From contig NZ_VSSS01000025.1 in assembly GCF_008123425.1 (NCBI RefSeq), positions 65,587-129,586 of the forward strand: 64,000 nucleotides of DNA. The letters run 5' to 3'. Source of the DNA: Bradyrhizobium rifense. GTDB taxonomy: Bacteria > Pseudomonadota > Alphaproteobacteria > Rhizobiales > Xanthobacteraceae. Positions within the stretch are counted from its first letter, which is position 1; each line of letters begins with the position of its first letter. The notes below the pieces were generated by a model that saw nothing but the letters and a program-made list of their open reading frames with translations, searched no databases and was not told where the DNA came from. Positions 27,025 through 35,959 of the stretch are shown here, piece by piece. The position numbers and the translations under genes are program-made.

Positions 27025-28245
27025 CTAAGGCTTGCTGGCGCCAAGCGCCGATTGGTGCACGTAGTGTAGAGCGGCGACGATGAGATCGCACTCTTCGTCG
27101 GTCATGTCGTTATAAACGGGCAGTGCAATCACGTTGTAGGAAGTTCGTTCCGTCACGTCCAATTTCACGTCTTTCTGAGCCCTGTAAGCCGTCATGTGGT
27201 GGCATGGCGGGCTGTAATACTTCCGGACGAAGACGTTGCACTTCTCGAGCGCAGATGCCAGCGCGTCGCGGTCGAGACCAAATTTCTGGGCATCAACAAC
27301 GACCGGTAGGTGTAGCCAGTTCGCTTCTACACCTGCGGGCTCTCGCCCCGCGAGCAGGCCGGGAATCTGGGAAAGCCCGTGTCGCATGCGCTCGACTGCC
27401 CGACGGCGTGTCGCAACTGCGAGTTCGAACGTCTTGAGTTGCTCGATGCCGATGAGGGCCGATATTTCCAACATCTTGCCGTTCAGGCCGGCCTCTTCAC
27501 AATCGAAACTGTCGACTTGCCCAAAGTTGCGTAGTGCTTTGACGCGGGCGAGCAATTCCGGATCGTGGCTGGAGACACACCCGCCCTCCATCGTTGAGAA
27601 GGTCTTGGTGGCGTGGAAGCTGAACATCTGCGCGTCCGCGAATCTCCCCACCGGTTGGCCATCGACGCGGGTACCGAACGAGGGCGCGCTATCGACAAGA
27701 AATTTGAGCTTATGACGCTTGGCGATGTCAGCGAGTGACGCGTAGTCGCTGGCTACTCCGTAGGCGTCGACGGCGAGGATGGCGACGGTGCGATCCGTAA
27801 TCCTGCGCTCCACATCGCGCGGATCGAGGCGCATGGTCAGGTCATCCAGGATATCCGCGAAGACCGGTTCGGCGCCCACCCATTCAACAGCATGAGGTGT
27901 GGCGCAGAACGTGAATGATGGCACGATCACTTCGCCAGAGGTGACTCCAGCGGCCCGTAGCATGACCATCAACCCAATCTGGCCATTGCAGAAGACGAGA
28001 GACGGGACACCAAGATACTCGCTTAAACGTCGCTCAAATTCGACAACCCAACGGGAATTGTTCGCGACTTGGCCGGTCTCCAGCGCCGCCTCAAAAGCCG
28101 CCAAGAACTGCTCTGCTTTTGGAAAGCTCGGACGCACGATATTGAGACGACTTTGGGCTCGAGGCACCGGAAATTCAGGCACGGCCTTGTCAGTCCTCTC
28201 GAAACTGCGACGAATACCGATATGGTCCTGCAACTTTTGCTCCAT
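27025..28245 (-). CDS. DegT/DnrJ/EryC1/StrS-type sugar aminotransferase
   Basis: A 406-residue PLP enzyme. The lysine that binds PLP is in FSFHATKTFSTMEGG (about residue 215), and the active-site regions VFCNGQIGLMVML and VIVPSFTFCATPHAVEW are present. These enzymes aminate keto sugars on nucleotide carriers. ATG at 28245 (MEQKLQDHIG) begins the conserved protein. It is on the same strand as the dehydratase gene 144 bp away, a typical pairing for a 4-amino-sugar route. Confidence 0.88.
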   Translation of the reverse strand: MEQKLQDHIGIRRSFERTDKAVPEFPVPRAQSRLNIVRPSFPKAEQFLAAFEAALETGQVANNSRWVVEFERRLSEYLGVPSLVFCNGQIGLMVMLRAAGVTSGEVIVPSFTFCATPHAVEWVGAEPVFADILDDLTMRLDPRDVERRITDRTVAILAVDAYGVASDYASLADIAKRHKLKFLVDSAPSFGTRVDGQPVGRFADAQMFSFHATKTFSTMEGGCVSSHDPELLARVKALRNFGQVDSFDCEEAGLNGKMLEISALIGIEQLKTFELAVATRRRAVERMRHGLSQIPGLLAGREPAGVEANWLHLPVVVDAQKFGLDRDALASALEKCNVFVRKYYSPPCHHMTAYRAQKDVKLDVTERTSYNVIALPVYNDMTDEECDLIVAALHYVHQSALGASKP

Positions 28246-28389
28246 GGTGATGCGGCGTGCGGACGCTACGGCTACTCGCGACTGACACCAGCTCGCGGCA
28301 GCCAGACATCTTGAGCCGCTGTGGGCTTGATGCACAAACAGCTGACGCAGGTCGCGTTACAAACGAAGTCAAACAGGGAGGCAGATCGA

Positions 28390-29424
28390 CTAATGATACT
28401 CTTTCTTCCCCATCGCCGAGGTGATCGGGATTCTCCGCAGCCAAAGCTGCCGCGACCAGCGCTCCGTATTTTCGCGATACCAATCGATCGTCCGCTTGAG
28501 GCCCTCGTGCCACGTAAAGCTTGGTTTCCAGCCGAGCACCCGATTTATCTTTGACCAATCACCGGTATGTCTCACGACCTGTCCTGGACGGTCGCCGATG
28601 AATTCGATCCTGGCAGGTGAATAGTGCATCTCGGATATGATGTCGTGGGCGATCTCGTTGATCGTGCGGTGTTCACCAGTCGCGACATTGAAGACCTCGC
28701 CGTGAACGAGCTCGCCGGGGGCCTGAAGAACGAGATCGATCGCGCGGCACGTATCCTCTACGTAGACGAAATCGCGCGCGGCCACGCCGCCGCCGTGAAC
28801 CGTCAGCGGTTCATCGAGCATCGCGCTGGTTATAAAGCGAGGAACGAGCTTTTCGAGATGCTGCATCGGGCCGAAATTATTGAAAGGCCGAACGATCACA
28901 ACGGGGATCTTGTAGGTAGCCCAATAGGAATAGATCAGCCGGTCGGCACCGCATTTGGCGCTTGCGTAGGGGCTCATCGGATTCAGCGGATGGTTTTCAT
29001 CCATCATGTTCGCGACAGCATTTCCATACACCTCGGATGTCGAGACATGGATAAAGCGTTTGATATTGCGTCCGAACCGGGCAACGGCATTCGCAATCGT
29101 CTGAGTCCCCAACACGTCAGTTTGGAAAAACTGGAGGCTATCGTGAATCGAGCGCGTGACGTGAGTCTCTGCCGCAAGATGGATCACTACGTCGGCTTCT
29201 CCCACGAGCGTGTCGACCAGCGCGGCGTTGCAAACATCGCCGTACCAGAGCGACCCGCGAGAATCGTGCGAGCGAACCATATCGGGCGGAAGATTTTCGA
29301 CGGCGCCCGCGTAGGTCAGCGCGTCGAGGACCACGACCCGATCGAGAGGATACTTCTCCATAAGGTAGTGCACCAGATTTGCACCGATAAACCCTGCACC
29401 CCCGGTAACCAGAATAGTTCGCAT
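28390..29424 (-). CDS. NAD-dependent sugar epimerase/dehydratase (dTDP-glucose 4,6-dehydratase-like)
   Basis: A 344-residue extended SDR enzyme. The Rossmann loop TGGAGFIGANLVHYLM opens the chain, followed by VIHLAAETHVTRSI, the catalytic pair Y-x-x-x-K in SPYASAKCGADRL, and VRPFNNFGPMQ. This resembles RmlB-type 4,6-dehydratases, which make the 4-keto sugar used by aminotransferases such as the neighbour. ATG at 29424 is chosen over 29436 because it opens the Rossmann fold. The nucleotide carrier cannot be determined. Confidence 0.85.
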   Translation of the reverse strand: MRTILVTGGAGFIGANLVHYLMEKYPLDRVVVLDALTYAGAVENLPPDMVRSHDSRGSLWYGDVCNAALVDTLVGEADVVIHLAAETHVTRSIHDSLQFFQTDVLGTQTIANAVARFGRNIKRFIHVSTSEVYGNAVANMMDENHPLNPMSPYASAKCGADRLIYSYWATYKIPVVIVRPFNNFGPMQHLEKLVPRFITSAMLDEPLTVHGGGVAARDFVYVEDTCRAIDLVLQAPGELVHGEVFNVATGEHRTINEIAHDIISEMHYSPARIEFIGDRPGQVVRHTGDWSKINRVLGWKPSFTWHEGLKRTIDWYRENTERWSRQLWLRRIPITSAMGKKEYH

Positions 29425-29697
29425 TCGGAATCCCATTTGCAAAGCGTTGCAACGCCATGAAGACCCGAATTTCAGGCTGACATCCGCGGCGCCCAATTTC
29501 ATGCGTGGTGGCGGCGTCAGTCATCTCGAGTCCACGATGTTGGTTACCGATATCGTCTCTAGCTTGCGCGGAGCATGCCGTGTCGCGGGGAGTGCCCGCA
29601 AATCCGCACATTTCGGATTGGCGGGATATGGCGAATCAGGATCGATTGCTGGCTAATGGATCGTATCGGCATCCGCCCTAACGCCACGGTTGGAAAA

Positions 29698-30453
29698 ATG
29701 AAGAACTTCGTCGTCAACCTCGATCGCCAGCCGGAGAAATACGAAAGATTCCTGAAACGGAATGAAGGCTGCGGAATCGCTTTCGAACGTTTCGCTGCGG
29801 TTGACGGATTGAAATTGACCAATGAGGAAGTCATGGCAATGGGGATCGTCGCTCCTGGTTCGCGGTTCGCCCCGGGTGCGGTCGGTGGCACTGCCTCAAT
29901 GTCGCTGATATGGAAGTTGGTCGCCGAGCAGGACGAACCCGCCCTCGTGTTTGAGGACGATTGCACTATCCGTCACGACATCAACGCACACTTGGCGAGG
30001 CTTCTGCCGTCCCTTGGCGACTGGGATATGCTGGTACTTGGCTGCAATACGGATTCGGTTCTCGATCTTGAGCTGGCGCCAGGCATGAAGTCGATCATGG
30101 TCTTTAGGCCTCCGCGCCCGGATGATGTGAGCGATGCCGCTTTCCAGAGATCGACATCCCAGGTTGCGGCCTTCCGGCTGAACTGCTGTTTTGGTCCAGG
30201 CGGGTACGTGCTATCCCCTGCAGGAGCACGGAGAATGTATCCGTATTGGCTCCCGATGGACAACCGACTGGTTACCATCGAGGCTCTTGGCAACCGCGCG
30301 CTGCCGACGATGGGGGCTGATATGATGGCGAACAGCATCTATCCTTTTGTTAAGGCGTATGCTTGTTTCGCGCCGCTTGTGGTGCCCCGCAACGATAGCG
30401 CTACTTCAACGACTCAAAGTCATATCGCGAGTGCGGCGCGGACTTGGGGGTAG
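29698..30453 (+). CDS. Glycosyltransferase family 25 (LOS-type)
   Basis: A 251-residue protein starting MKNFVVNLDRQPEKYERFLK, the hallmark GT25 opening. The middle has ALVFEDDCTIRHD (the conserved E-D-D) and CCFGPGGYVLSPAGARRM. GT25 enzymes add galactose or glucose to lipooligosaccharide. The ATG at 29698 is preferred to an upstream in-frame start that adds a non-conserved leader. The last codons run into a small tandem repeat. Confidence 0.8.
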   Translation: MKNFVVNLDRQPEKYERFLKRNEGCGIAFERFAAVDGLKLTNEEVMAMGIVAPGSRFAPGAVGGTASMSLIWKLVAEQDEPALVFEDDCTIRHDINAHLARLLPSLGDWDMLVLGCNTDSVLDLELAPGMKSIMVFRPPRPDDVSDAAFQRSTSQVAAFRLNCCFGPGGYVLSPAGARRMYPYWLPMDNRLVTIEALGNRALPTMGADMMANSIYPFVKAYACFAPLVVPRNDSATSTTQSHIASAARTWG

Positions 30454-30480
30454 GACTTGGGGTCTAGGACTTGGGGTTAG
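30440..30480. repeat. Triplicated 13-14 bp tandem repeat across the GT25 stop
   Basis: GGACTTGGGG occurs at 30440-30449, 30453-30462 and 30467-30476 with TAG or TCTAG between copies. The first copy encodes the last residues (Thr-Trp-Gly) and stop of the GT25 gene. Each repeat again contains TAG, so the local duplication is 3' of the stop and does not change the protein. Confidence 0.75.
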
Positions 30481-30665
30481 ATGCACGCCACCTTTCCGAG
30501 GAGCAGAGCTGATGAACGCGGATCGAGAACCGGTCGTTATCGCCTGAGTGCGTTTTTCGCGGCCGGGCGGGTGGCCCGCCTTCCGATTTAGCCCGATATG
30601 GATCCGGCCATGGTAGGGCGAAGTTTGCGAATGAGCTTCTTCACGGAAGCGGAGCGTTGCACAAA

Positions 30666-31406
30666 ATGAAACTCGCGATCATGCAGCCGTATTTTCTGCC
30701 CTACATCGGCTACTATCAGCTCATTGGAGCGGTCGATGTTTTTCTCGTCTACGACAACATCAAATATACAAAGAAGGGATGGATCAACCGCAACCGGATG
30801 CTGGTCAACGGAAAGGACGCCCTGTTTTCAATTCCGTTGAAGAAGGATTCAGATGCCCTGGATATTCGTGACAGGGAACTGGCGGCCGATTTCGACCGTG
30901 CAAAGCTGCTCAATCAATGGCAGGGGGCCTATCGCACCGCGCCTTTCTTCAAGGAAACCTTTCCACTTCTGGAAGAGATTGTCGGCTTTCAGGACCCCAA
31001 TCTCTTTCGCTATATCTTGAATTCGCTGCGCATGACCTGCGAGCATCTAGGTTTAACAACCGCCTTCAAGATCTCGTCTGAGATTCCCATCGACCATTCG
31101 CTCAGGTTTCAGGACAAGGTGCTCGCATTGTGCGAAGCGGTCGGGGCGCGAAAGTATATCAACGCGATTGGCGGCCTGGAGCTCTACGATCCAGACGCTT
31201 TTAGCGCCCGCGGAATCGAATTTAGGGCTCTTCGAACAAGACCGTTTCCCTACGAACAATTCGGTCAGGCTCAGATACCGTATCTTTCGATTGTGGACCT
31301 GCTGATGTTCAATTCAGTCGCCAAGCTCCAAGAAGTTATAGCCGACAACTATGACTTGGTCGGAGGGGCTTGCTCGGAAGCGCCGGGTTCGCTCGTCCAG
31401 GTCTAG
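30666..31406 (+). CDS. WbqC family protein
   Basis: A 246-residue WbqC-like protein: MKLAIMQPYFLPYIGYYQLI and VYDNIKYTKKGWINRNRML are diagnostic. The family occurs in O-antigen and other surface polysaccharide clusters; its reaction is unclear, with proposals linked to amino-sugar or lipid modification. ATG at 30666 begins the conserved segment, with GGAG 12 bases upstream. It is flanked by glycan genes on both sides. Confidence 0.88.
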   Translation: MKLAIMQPYFLPYIGYYQLIGAVDVFLVYDNIKYTKKGWINRNRMLVNGKDALFSIPLKKDSDALDIRDRELAADFDRAKLLNQWQGAYRTAPFFKETFPLLEEIVGFQDPNLFRYILNSLRMTCEHLGLTTAFKISSEIPIDHSLRFQDKVLALCEAVGARKYINAIGGLELYDPDAFSARGIEFRALRTRPFPYEQFGQAQIPYLSIVDLLMFNSVAKLQEVIADNYDLVGGACSEAPGSLVQV

Positions 31407-31476
31407 AAGGTCGTTTGGCTGAGCCCCGTGCTTGCAGCACAGATCGGCGGTCTTCGCACGGAGTTCGCGCACGCAT

Positions 31477-31506
31477 AAAAAATCCCGCCATTGGGCCAAT
31501 GGCGGG
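31477..31506 (-). terminator. Intrinsic terminator of the 37.5-31.6 kb operon
   Basis: On the minus strand a GC-rich hairpin (CCCGCCATT/AATGGCGGG arms at 31484-31492 and 31498-31506) is followed by TTTTTT (31477-31482). It lies 100 bp after the methyltransferase stop, ending a seven-gene minus-strand run. Confidence 0.85.
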
Positions 31507-31606
31507 AATCGGCCCTCGCGCCAAAACAGCGTTGGGCCCTAAAATTTGCGCATCGGAAATGCAGGCAAGACCAAATGGGCGAGGCCTCGAGGAGAAATTG
31601 CCGGGT

Positions 31607-32368
31607 TCAGGCTTTCTGCCGCCCAGGTTCGCAAACCAGGAAAATGCTCGAACAAAGATCCGGGTACTGCTGGCCTAATTTGTAAGCTCCCTCGAGATAA
31701 GCTTCCGAAATGATGTCCGTCTGCAGCAGGCGGTCCCACTGGAAGTTGGCCAGAGCTTTGAAAAAGACCCCGGAGCGATGGATGACATTGAGCCCCGATG
31801 CAACGGCGTCACGCTCCAGCGTATCCAGCGAATAGGTGATACGATGGCCGTGCTCTGCTTCCGCAGGTGTAATGGCGGAGTTGTGAGAGATCAGTCCCAT
31901 CTTAACCGCAATCTGCCTCGACGGGGCATGTGCATTCGGGACTGCCAAAAACAATCGCCCGTTCTCCGAAAGCCACTTCTCGTTGATCAAGCGCAAGACG
32001 AGCTGGGGGTCGTCGAGATGTTCGAGAACGTGGGTCATCACGATATTGTCGTATCGCTTCGGCAATTGCAGGGTTTCAAATGTAGAGTTTATGAACTGAA
32101 TTCCAGAACCGAAACGCCTCTTGGCTTCGGCAATCGCGACATCCGATGCTTCGACGCAGGTTATGTCTTTGAAGAAGGGCAGAAACCTCTTGGTGAATTC
32201 GCCCTTATGGCTTCCCAACTCGAGAAGAGTTTCACCTCTGAAGAAGGGCGCAAAGGACCTGATCATGAATGGCTGCATCACATCGTAGTCGAACTGGTAA
32301 GCGTATTTCTGGTTCTCCACGTTACCAGTGTCGTTCAGTTCGCGATTGTAGTCTCTCATTTGCGACAT
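31607..32368 (-). CDS. Class I SAM-dependent methyltransferase
   Basis: A 253-residue methyltransferase. SAM-binding motif I is LLELGSHKGEF (about 48-58), with CVEASDVAIAEAK and VMTHVLEHLDDPQLVL further on, a typical Methyltransf_11/23 layout. ATG at 32368 has GAGAGG upstream. It is the last gene of the glycan operon; likely substrate is a sugar or other surface-molecule precursor. Confidence 0.85.
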   Translation of the reverse strand: MSQMRDYNRELNDTGNVENQKYAYQFDYDVMQPFMIRSFAPFFRGETLLELGSHKGEFTKRFLPFFKDITCVEASDVAIAEAKRRFGSGIQFINSTFETLQLPKRYDNIVMTHVLEHLDDPQLVLRLINEKWLSENGRLFLAVPNAHAPSRQIAVKMGLISHNSAITPAEAEHGHRITYSLDTLERDAVASGLNVIHRSGVFFKALANFQWDRLLQTDIISEAYLEGAYKLGQQYPDLCSSIFLVCEPGRQKA

Positions 32369-32392
32369 AAGGGCCTCTCGAGGAATCTGTGG

Positions 32393-33343
32393 TTATGCCA
32401 ACTCGGCCAATCCAAAGCCGAATTTGCCAAACTCGTTGCCGTTGTAGAGCATGTAGACCCTGTCATCGCAGGTGAAGACATGCGGATAGCACTGCATCTG
32501 TGAATCCCAACCGTCCTGCGAAAGGTCTATTCCGCCTTTCGAATCGTCTCGCGTCCAGCTGATCAGGTCCTGCGAATAGGCGTATCCGAGACGATAACTA
32601 TTCCTGCCTTTCTCCCGGAAGCCGTGGCAAGGACGGAAGCAGAAGTACATATGGTAGATGTCGTTCCGGCTGAAGACCGTGGGCAACGCCTGGCATTCGT
32701 CTTCGCCAATGCAATCGGTGATGATTTGCTTTGCATCCCTTTGCCAATTGATTGCGTCCGTGGATTTGGCGCAGGCGATCTTGTAGATTCTATCGGGTGG
32801 CTCGGTTTCGGAAAACGATTTCCATCTCGTTCCGAAAATGTACCACATGTAGTAAATTCCGCCGACCGACATCACGAATGAATCGGCGATCAAAAACGGT
32901 TCGTTCAGAGAGGCGGTCATGATTGGACCCGTTCCGTGCTTTTGAAACGTCCGTCCGCCGTCCTTGCTGATGGCAAGGCCAATCGATGAATCCGCACTTA
33001 CCGAGGCCTTTCGATTCCACCCTGTGGTGAATCCAAGCACTCTGCTGCCGTCATCGAAAACATGCATGGGGAAAATTCCATGCTCGTCGAAGGCACCAAG
33101 CTCCCCCAGTTCTATGACCGTGTGCTTGGAAATATCGAGAATCTCGCGCATGTCCCTGGCGAAATCCACGTAGGCGACGTGGCTTAGATATTTCCCGACC
33201 TCGTCTCGCCTGCGGGTTGAGAAATACACTCGCACGCGATCCTTCAGAACCAGCGTCTGCGGCGACTGGGCAAACTCCAGACAATCGTTTGGCAGTTCAT
33301 GTTCAGTGGGGGTAAAAATCTTCCCGAGCTTTCTCCACTTCAT
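32393..33343 (-). CDS. Glycosidase-like beta-propeller protein (copy 1)
   Basis: A 316-residue protein with repeated blade signatures: RVYFSTRRRDEVGKYLSHVA, LGAFDEHGIFPMHVF, IGLAISKDGGRTFQKHG, YYMWYIFGT and LGYAYSQDLISWTRDD, the pattern of five-bladed GH32/43/68-type propellers and beta-1,4-mannoside phosphorylase-like folds. No proven activity. ATG at 33343 overlaps the stop of its tandem paralogue by 4 bp. The acidic residues typical of glycosidase active sites cannot be assigned with certainty. Confidence 0.75.
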   Translation of the reverse strand: MKWRKLGKIFTPTEHELPNDCLEFAQSPQTLVLKDRVRVYFSTRRRDEVGKYLSHVAYVDFARDMREILDISKHTVIELGELGAFDEHGIFPMHVFDDGSRVLGFTTGWNRKASVSADSSIGLAISKDGGRTFQKHGTGPIMTASLNEPFLIADSFVMSVGGIYYMWYIFGTRWKSFSETEPPDRIYKIACAKSTDAINWQRDAKQIITDCIGEDECQALPTVFSRNDIYHMYFCFRPCHGFREKGRNSYRLGYAYSQDLISWTRDDSKGGIDLSQDGWDSQMQCYPHVFTCDDRVYMLYNGNEFGKFGFGLAELA

Positions 33344-34314
33344 GGCTTGAACCAATCGGGGGAGTTTTGCAGGCGAGCCAAACCGATGCCTGCGCGGCCC
33401 ATTTCATTTCCCTGATAGATCATGTACGTCTCGCCATCCAAGCTGAACACGTGACCATAGTTCACCATTTCAGAATCCCAGCCCTCGGCGGAAACTTCCA
33501 TTCCCGCGAGCTCGTCATTCCTTTTCCAATTCACGAGATCGTCGGAAACAGCGTAGCCAATGCGATATCCGCCTTCCTTGCCCTTGTAGTTCTGGCTTCG
33601 CCGGTAAGAATAGAACATGTGAAAACGGCCCGCCCGCTCTATGACGTCGGCGCCGGCCTGGCATTCGTCTTCACCCAATTTGTCTTCAATCAAGTCGACG
33701 CCGGCCTTTCGCCAGATCAATCCGTCGGAGGATGTGGCCATGCGAATTTTGTAAACCGGCTCGGGCCTGCTCGAAGTCTTCAGCCACCGCTTGCCCGCGA
33801 CGTACCAAAGGCACCATTTGTCGTTGAACCTTCGAATCCGCGGGCTTCCCAGGAGAAACGGTTCATCCGGGGTGTATGAAAGGACCGGTCCTTCGCCAAT
33901 TCTCTCAAAGGACTCGCCGTTGTTGTTGCTGATGGCAACGCCGATCGCGGCGTTAAAAGGGACCGACTCGCATCGAGTCCATCCCGCATAGTACGCACGG
34001 ATCCGATTTTCGTCCCGGATCACCGAGACCGGATTCGTCCCGAATTCGTCGAAGGTCCCGCACCCGCCGAGCCCCATCACCGGTTGGTCGCAGATCCGAA
34101 CCACCCGCGTGGGCGTCCTTCGGTCCAGGTCGATGAACGCAATGTAGCTCTTGTATTGGCCGCTCTCGTCCGGCGCAGGCCTTGAGCAGAAATAGACTCT
34201 GATAACTTCATCGAAGATCAGGACGCTCGGAGATTGCGCGAATTCACGCATCCAAGGATGGTTCTTGTGTTCGCGGGGGTCAAAGAGCTTTCCAAGCTTT
34301 TCCCATTGCAGCAT
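33340..34314 (-). CDS. Glycosidase-like beta-propeller protein (copy 2)
   Basis: A 324-residue paralogue of the adjacent downstream gene. Aligned segments are WEKLGKLFDPREHKNHPW, EFAQSPSVLIFDEVIRVYF, CGTFDEFGTNPVSV, IGVAISNNNGESFERIG and IGYAVSDDLVNWKRND. Both share the GEDECQA motif near 215-221. Same five-bladed propeller class. It lies 9 bp after the phosphoesterase stop. Tandem duplication with divergence suggests two substrates or a heterodimer. Confidence 0.75.
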   Translation of the reverse strand: MLQWEKLGKLFDPREHKNHPWMREFAQSPSVLIFDEVIRVYFCSRPAPDESGQYKSYIAFIDLDRRTPTRVVRICDQPVMGLGGCGTFDEFGTNPVSVIRDENRIRAYYAGWTRCESVPFNAAIGVAISNNNGESFERIGEGPVLSYTPDEPFLLGSPRIRRFNDKWCLWYVAGKRWLKTSSRPEPVYKIRMATSSDGLIWRKAGVDLIEDKLGEDECQAGADVIERAGRFHMFYSYRRSQNYKGKEGGYRIGYAVSDDLVNWKRNDELAGMEVSAEGWDSEMVNYGHVFSLDGETYMIYQGNEMGRAGIGLARLQNSPDWFKP

Positions 34315-34323
34315 GGTCTAATC

Positions 34324-35004
34324 TCAATCCTCAAGCCGTCGAAGCCGGCTCGCGCCGGTCTTCAGTCCGCCATAGTAGTAGTCGTGGAATCCCGCTGTTT
34401 CCATCAGCTCAAAGACCTTTTGCATGTTGTACTCGACCCGATGCAGCTCGAAGGTCTCGCCGTCGAAAGTCGCAAACGCAGCCCGTGGATCGCCGTCGCG
34501 CGGCTGCCCGACGGATCCCGGATTGCAATAGGTCTTGTCGCCGAAGCGGTGGATGCTTTGCACGTGGGTATGGCCGCTGACGAAGTTGTCGCCGGAGAGG
34601 CGCGCGAAATAGTCCTCGTTGGGGTCGGTGAGGTACTCATCGATCGGATCGCCCCATCCGGCGTGAACGACCTGGACATTCCCGATATGCATTTGCAGGC
34701 GAAACGCCCTCAGCCAGTTCACGTTCTCGGACGTGATCACCTTCCGCTGATAGACCAGACACTCGTTCACGCTCTTGGATCTGGTGCAGAAACCGCCGAA
34801 GCCCAGGTACCAGTCATGGTTGCCGAGAACGCTGTGGATGCCACGCCTCTTCAGCTCGTCGCAGCATTCGTTGACCTGGGAATAATAGCCGACCACGTCG
34901 CCCACACAGAAGATCTCGGCGACGCGCATGCGATCGAGCTCGGCGAGGACCGCCTTCAGCGCCTCGAAATTTCCGTGGATGTCAGAGATGAACGCTATCG
35001 TCAT
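34324..35004 (-). CDS. YfcE-like metallophosphoesterase
   Basis: A 226-residue calcineurin-like phosphoesterase. All metal motifs are present: SDIHGN (7-12), GDVVGYY (about 35), GNHDWY (about 60), then HAGW and GHTHVQ. It probably hydrolyses a phosphodiester or phosphomonoester on a cluster intermediate. Its start lies inside the ATP-grasp gene (23-bp overlap), so translation is coupled. Confidence 0.87.
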   Translation of the reverse strand: MTIAFISDIHGNFEALKAVLAELDRMRVAEIFCVGDVVGYYSQVNECCDELKRRGIHSVLGNHDWYLGFGGFCTRSKSVNECLVYQRKVITSENVNWLRAFRLQMHIGNVQVVHAGWGDPIDEYLTDPNEDYFARLSGDNFVSGHTHVQSIHRFGDKTYCNPGSVGQPRDGDPRAAFATFDGETFELHRVEYNMQKVFELMETAGFHDYYYGGLKTGASRLRRLED

Positions 35005-35959
35005 AGAAGATGAAATCCTCGGTATAGCGGACGGCTCTGCCGCGCTTGATGTCCGGTTGGACCGGCATCCGTTTCTCGATGGCCATGTCGACCGCCATCA
35101 AGGCTTCGTTGTAGCCAAAGGCGGCGCGGATCGACGTGGATGACGAAATCCTCGGATTGATCTCGAGCAGCTTCAGGCCGCGGTCCGTCTTGCGAAACTG
35201 AAAATTGGTCGGCCCGATCGGAGAAAACGCCCTGCACAGATCCTGGACGGCCTCGGAAAAATCGACCTGATTGACAACCTCGGCCTTCTCTGTGAACCCG
35301 TCCTTGGAGAGCTTTCGCCGAAGCGCCATGAAGGCCGAATGGCCCCCATGGCCATCGCAAAACGCGGATACCGTGAACTCCTCATCGTCTCGCCCGACGA
35401 TGGGTTGCGCCATCAAGGTCGTTTTTGTCGCGGGAGCAATTTTGGCAAACTGCTCGGCAGTCTCGACCACCACGATACCCTTGGATCCAAAGCCCCGGCG
35501 TGGCTTCAGCAGGAACGGCAGGCCGCATTTCTCGCTGAGGAAATCGAAGTCCATCTCCAGATAGCTCGGGATCGCATAAGGCAACTTCAGTGTCAGCTGC
35601 CGTTCATAGAACGGCCATTTGTCCGAGCATCTGGAAATCAGTTCGAGCGAATTGAGAACGACCTTGGTTCCGGTCGCTTCAATTTCGGCGACGTGATCCG
35701 CCCATTTGTACATGTCTGCATCGATGCCGGGGAACGCCACGTCGACGTGATGCTCGCGCAGCAGCGCGAGAAGGCGATCGAGGTAGTCCGGCGCGTCCGT
35801 CCGGGGCACGACTTCAAAAACGTCGCAAAATCCGTGCGCGACCGAGTCGGTATAGATCGAGGTGCCGATGAGCGTCATCGGTCGCTTCGACATCCTCAGG
35901 GAGCGCAAGATTCCGTAACCGACGATGCCGCAGGCGCCGGAGACTAATATCGTCGTCAC
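34982..35959 (-). CDS. ATP-grasp carboxylate ligase-like protein
   Basis: A 325-residue ATP-grasp protein. An N-terminal Rossmann-like pre-ATP-grasp domain begins VTTILVSGACGIVGYGILRS. ATP-binding follows in LPFLLKPRRGFGSKGIVVVE, and the metal-binding strand is LKLLEINPRISSSTSIRAAF. The family joins a carboxylate to an amine or thiol using ATP, or modifies sugars with amino acids. The start is GTG at 35959, overlapping the epimerase stop (GTGA). An acyl or aminoacyl modification of the glycan is inferred from context. Confidence 0.85.
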   Translation of the reverse strand: MTTILVSGACGIVGYGILRSLRMSKRPMTLIGTSIYTDSVAHGFCDVFEVVPRTDAPDYLDRLLALLREHHVDVAFPGIDADMYKWADHVAEIEATGTKVVLNSLELISRCSDKWPFYERQLTLKLPYAIPSYLEMDFDFLSEKCGLPFLLKPRRGFGSKGIVVVETAEQFAKIAPATKTTLMAQPIVGRDDEEFTVSAFCDGHGGHSAFMALRRKLSKDGFTEKAEVVNQVDFSEAVQDLCRAFSPIGPTNFQFRKTDRGLKLLEINPRISSSTSIRAAFGYNEALMAVDMAIEKRMPVQPDIKRGRAVRYTEDFIFYDDSVHL

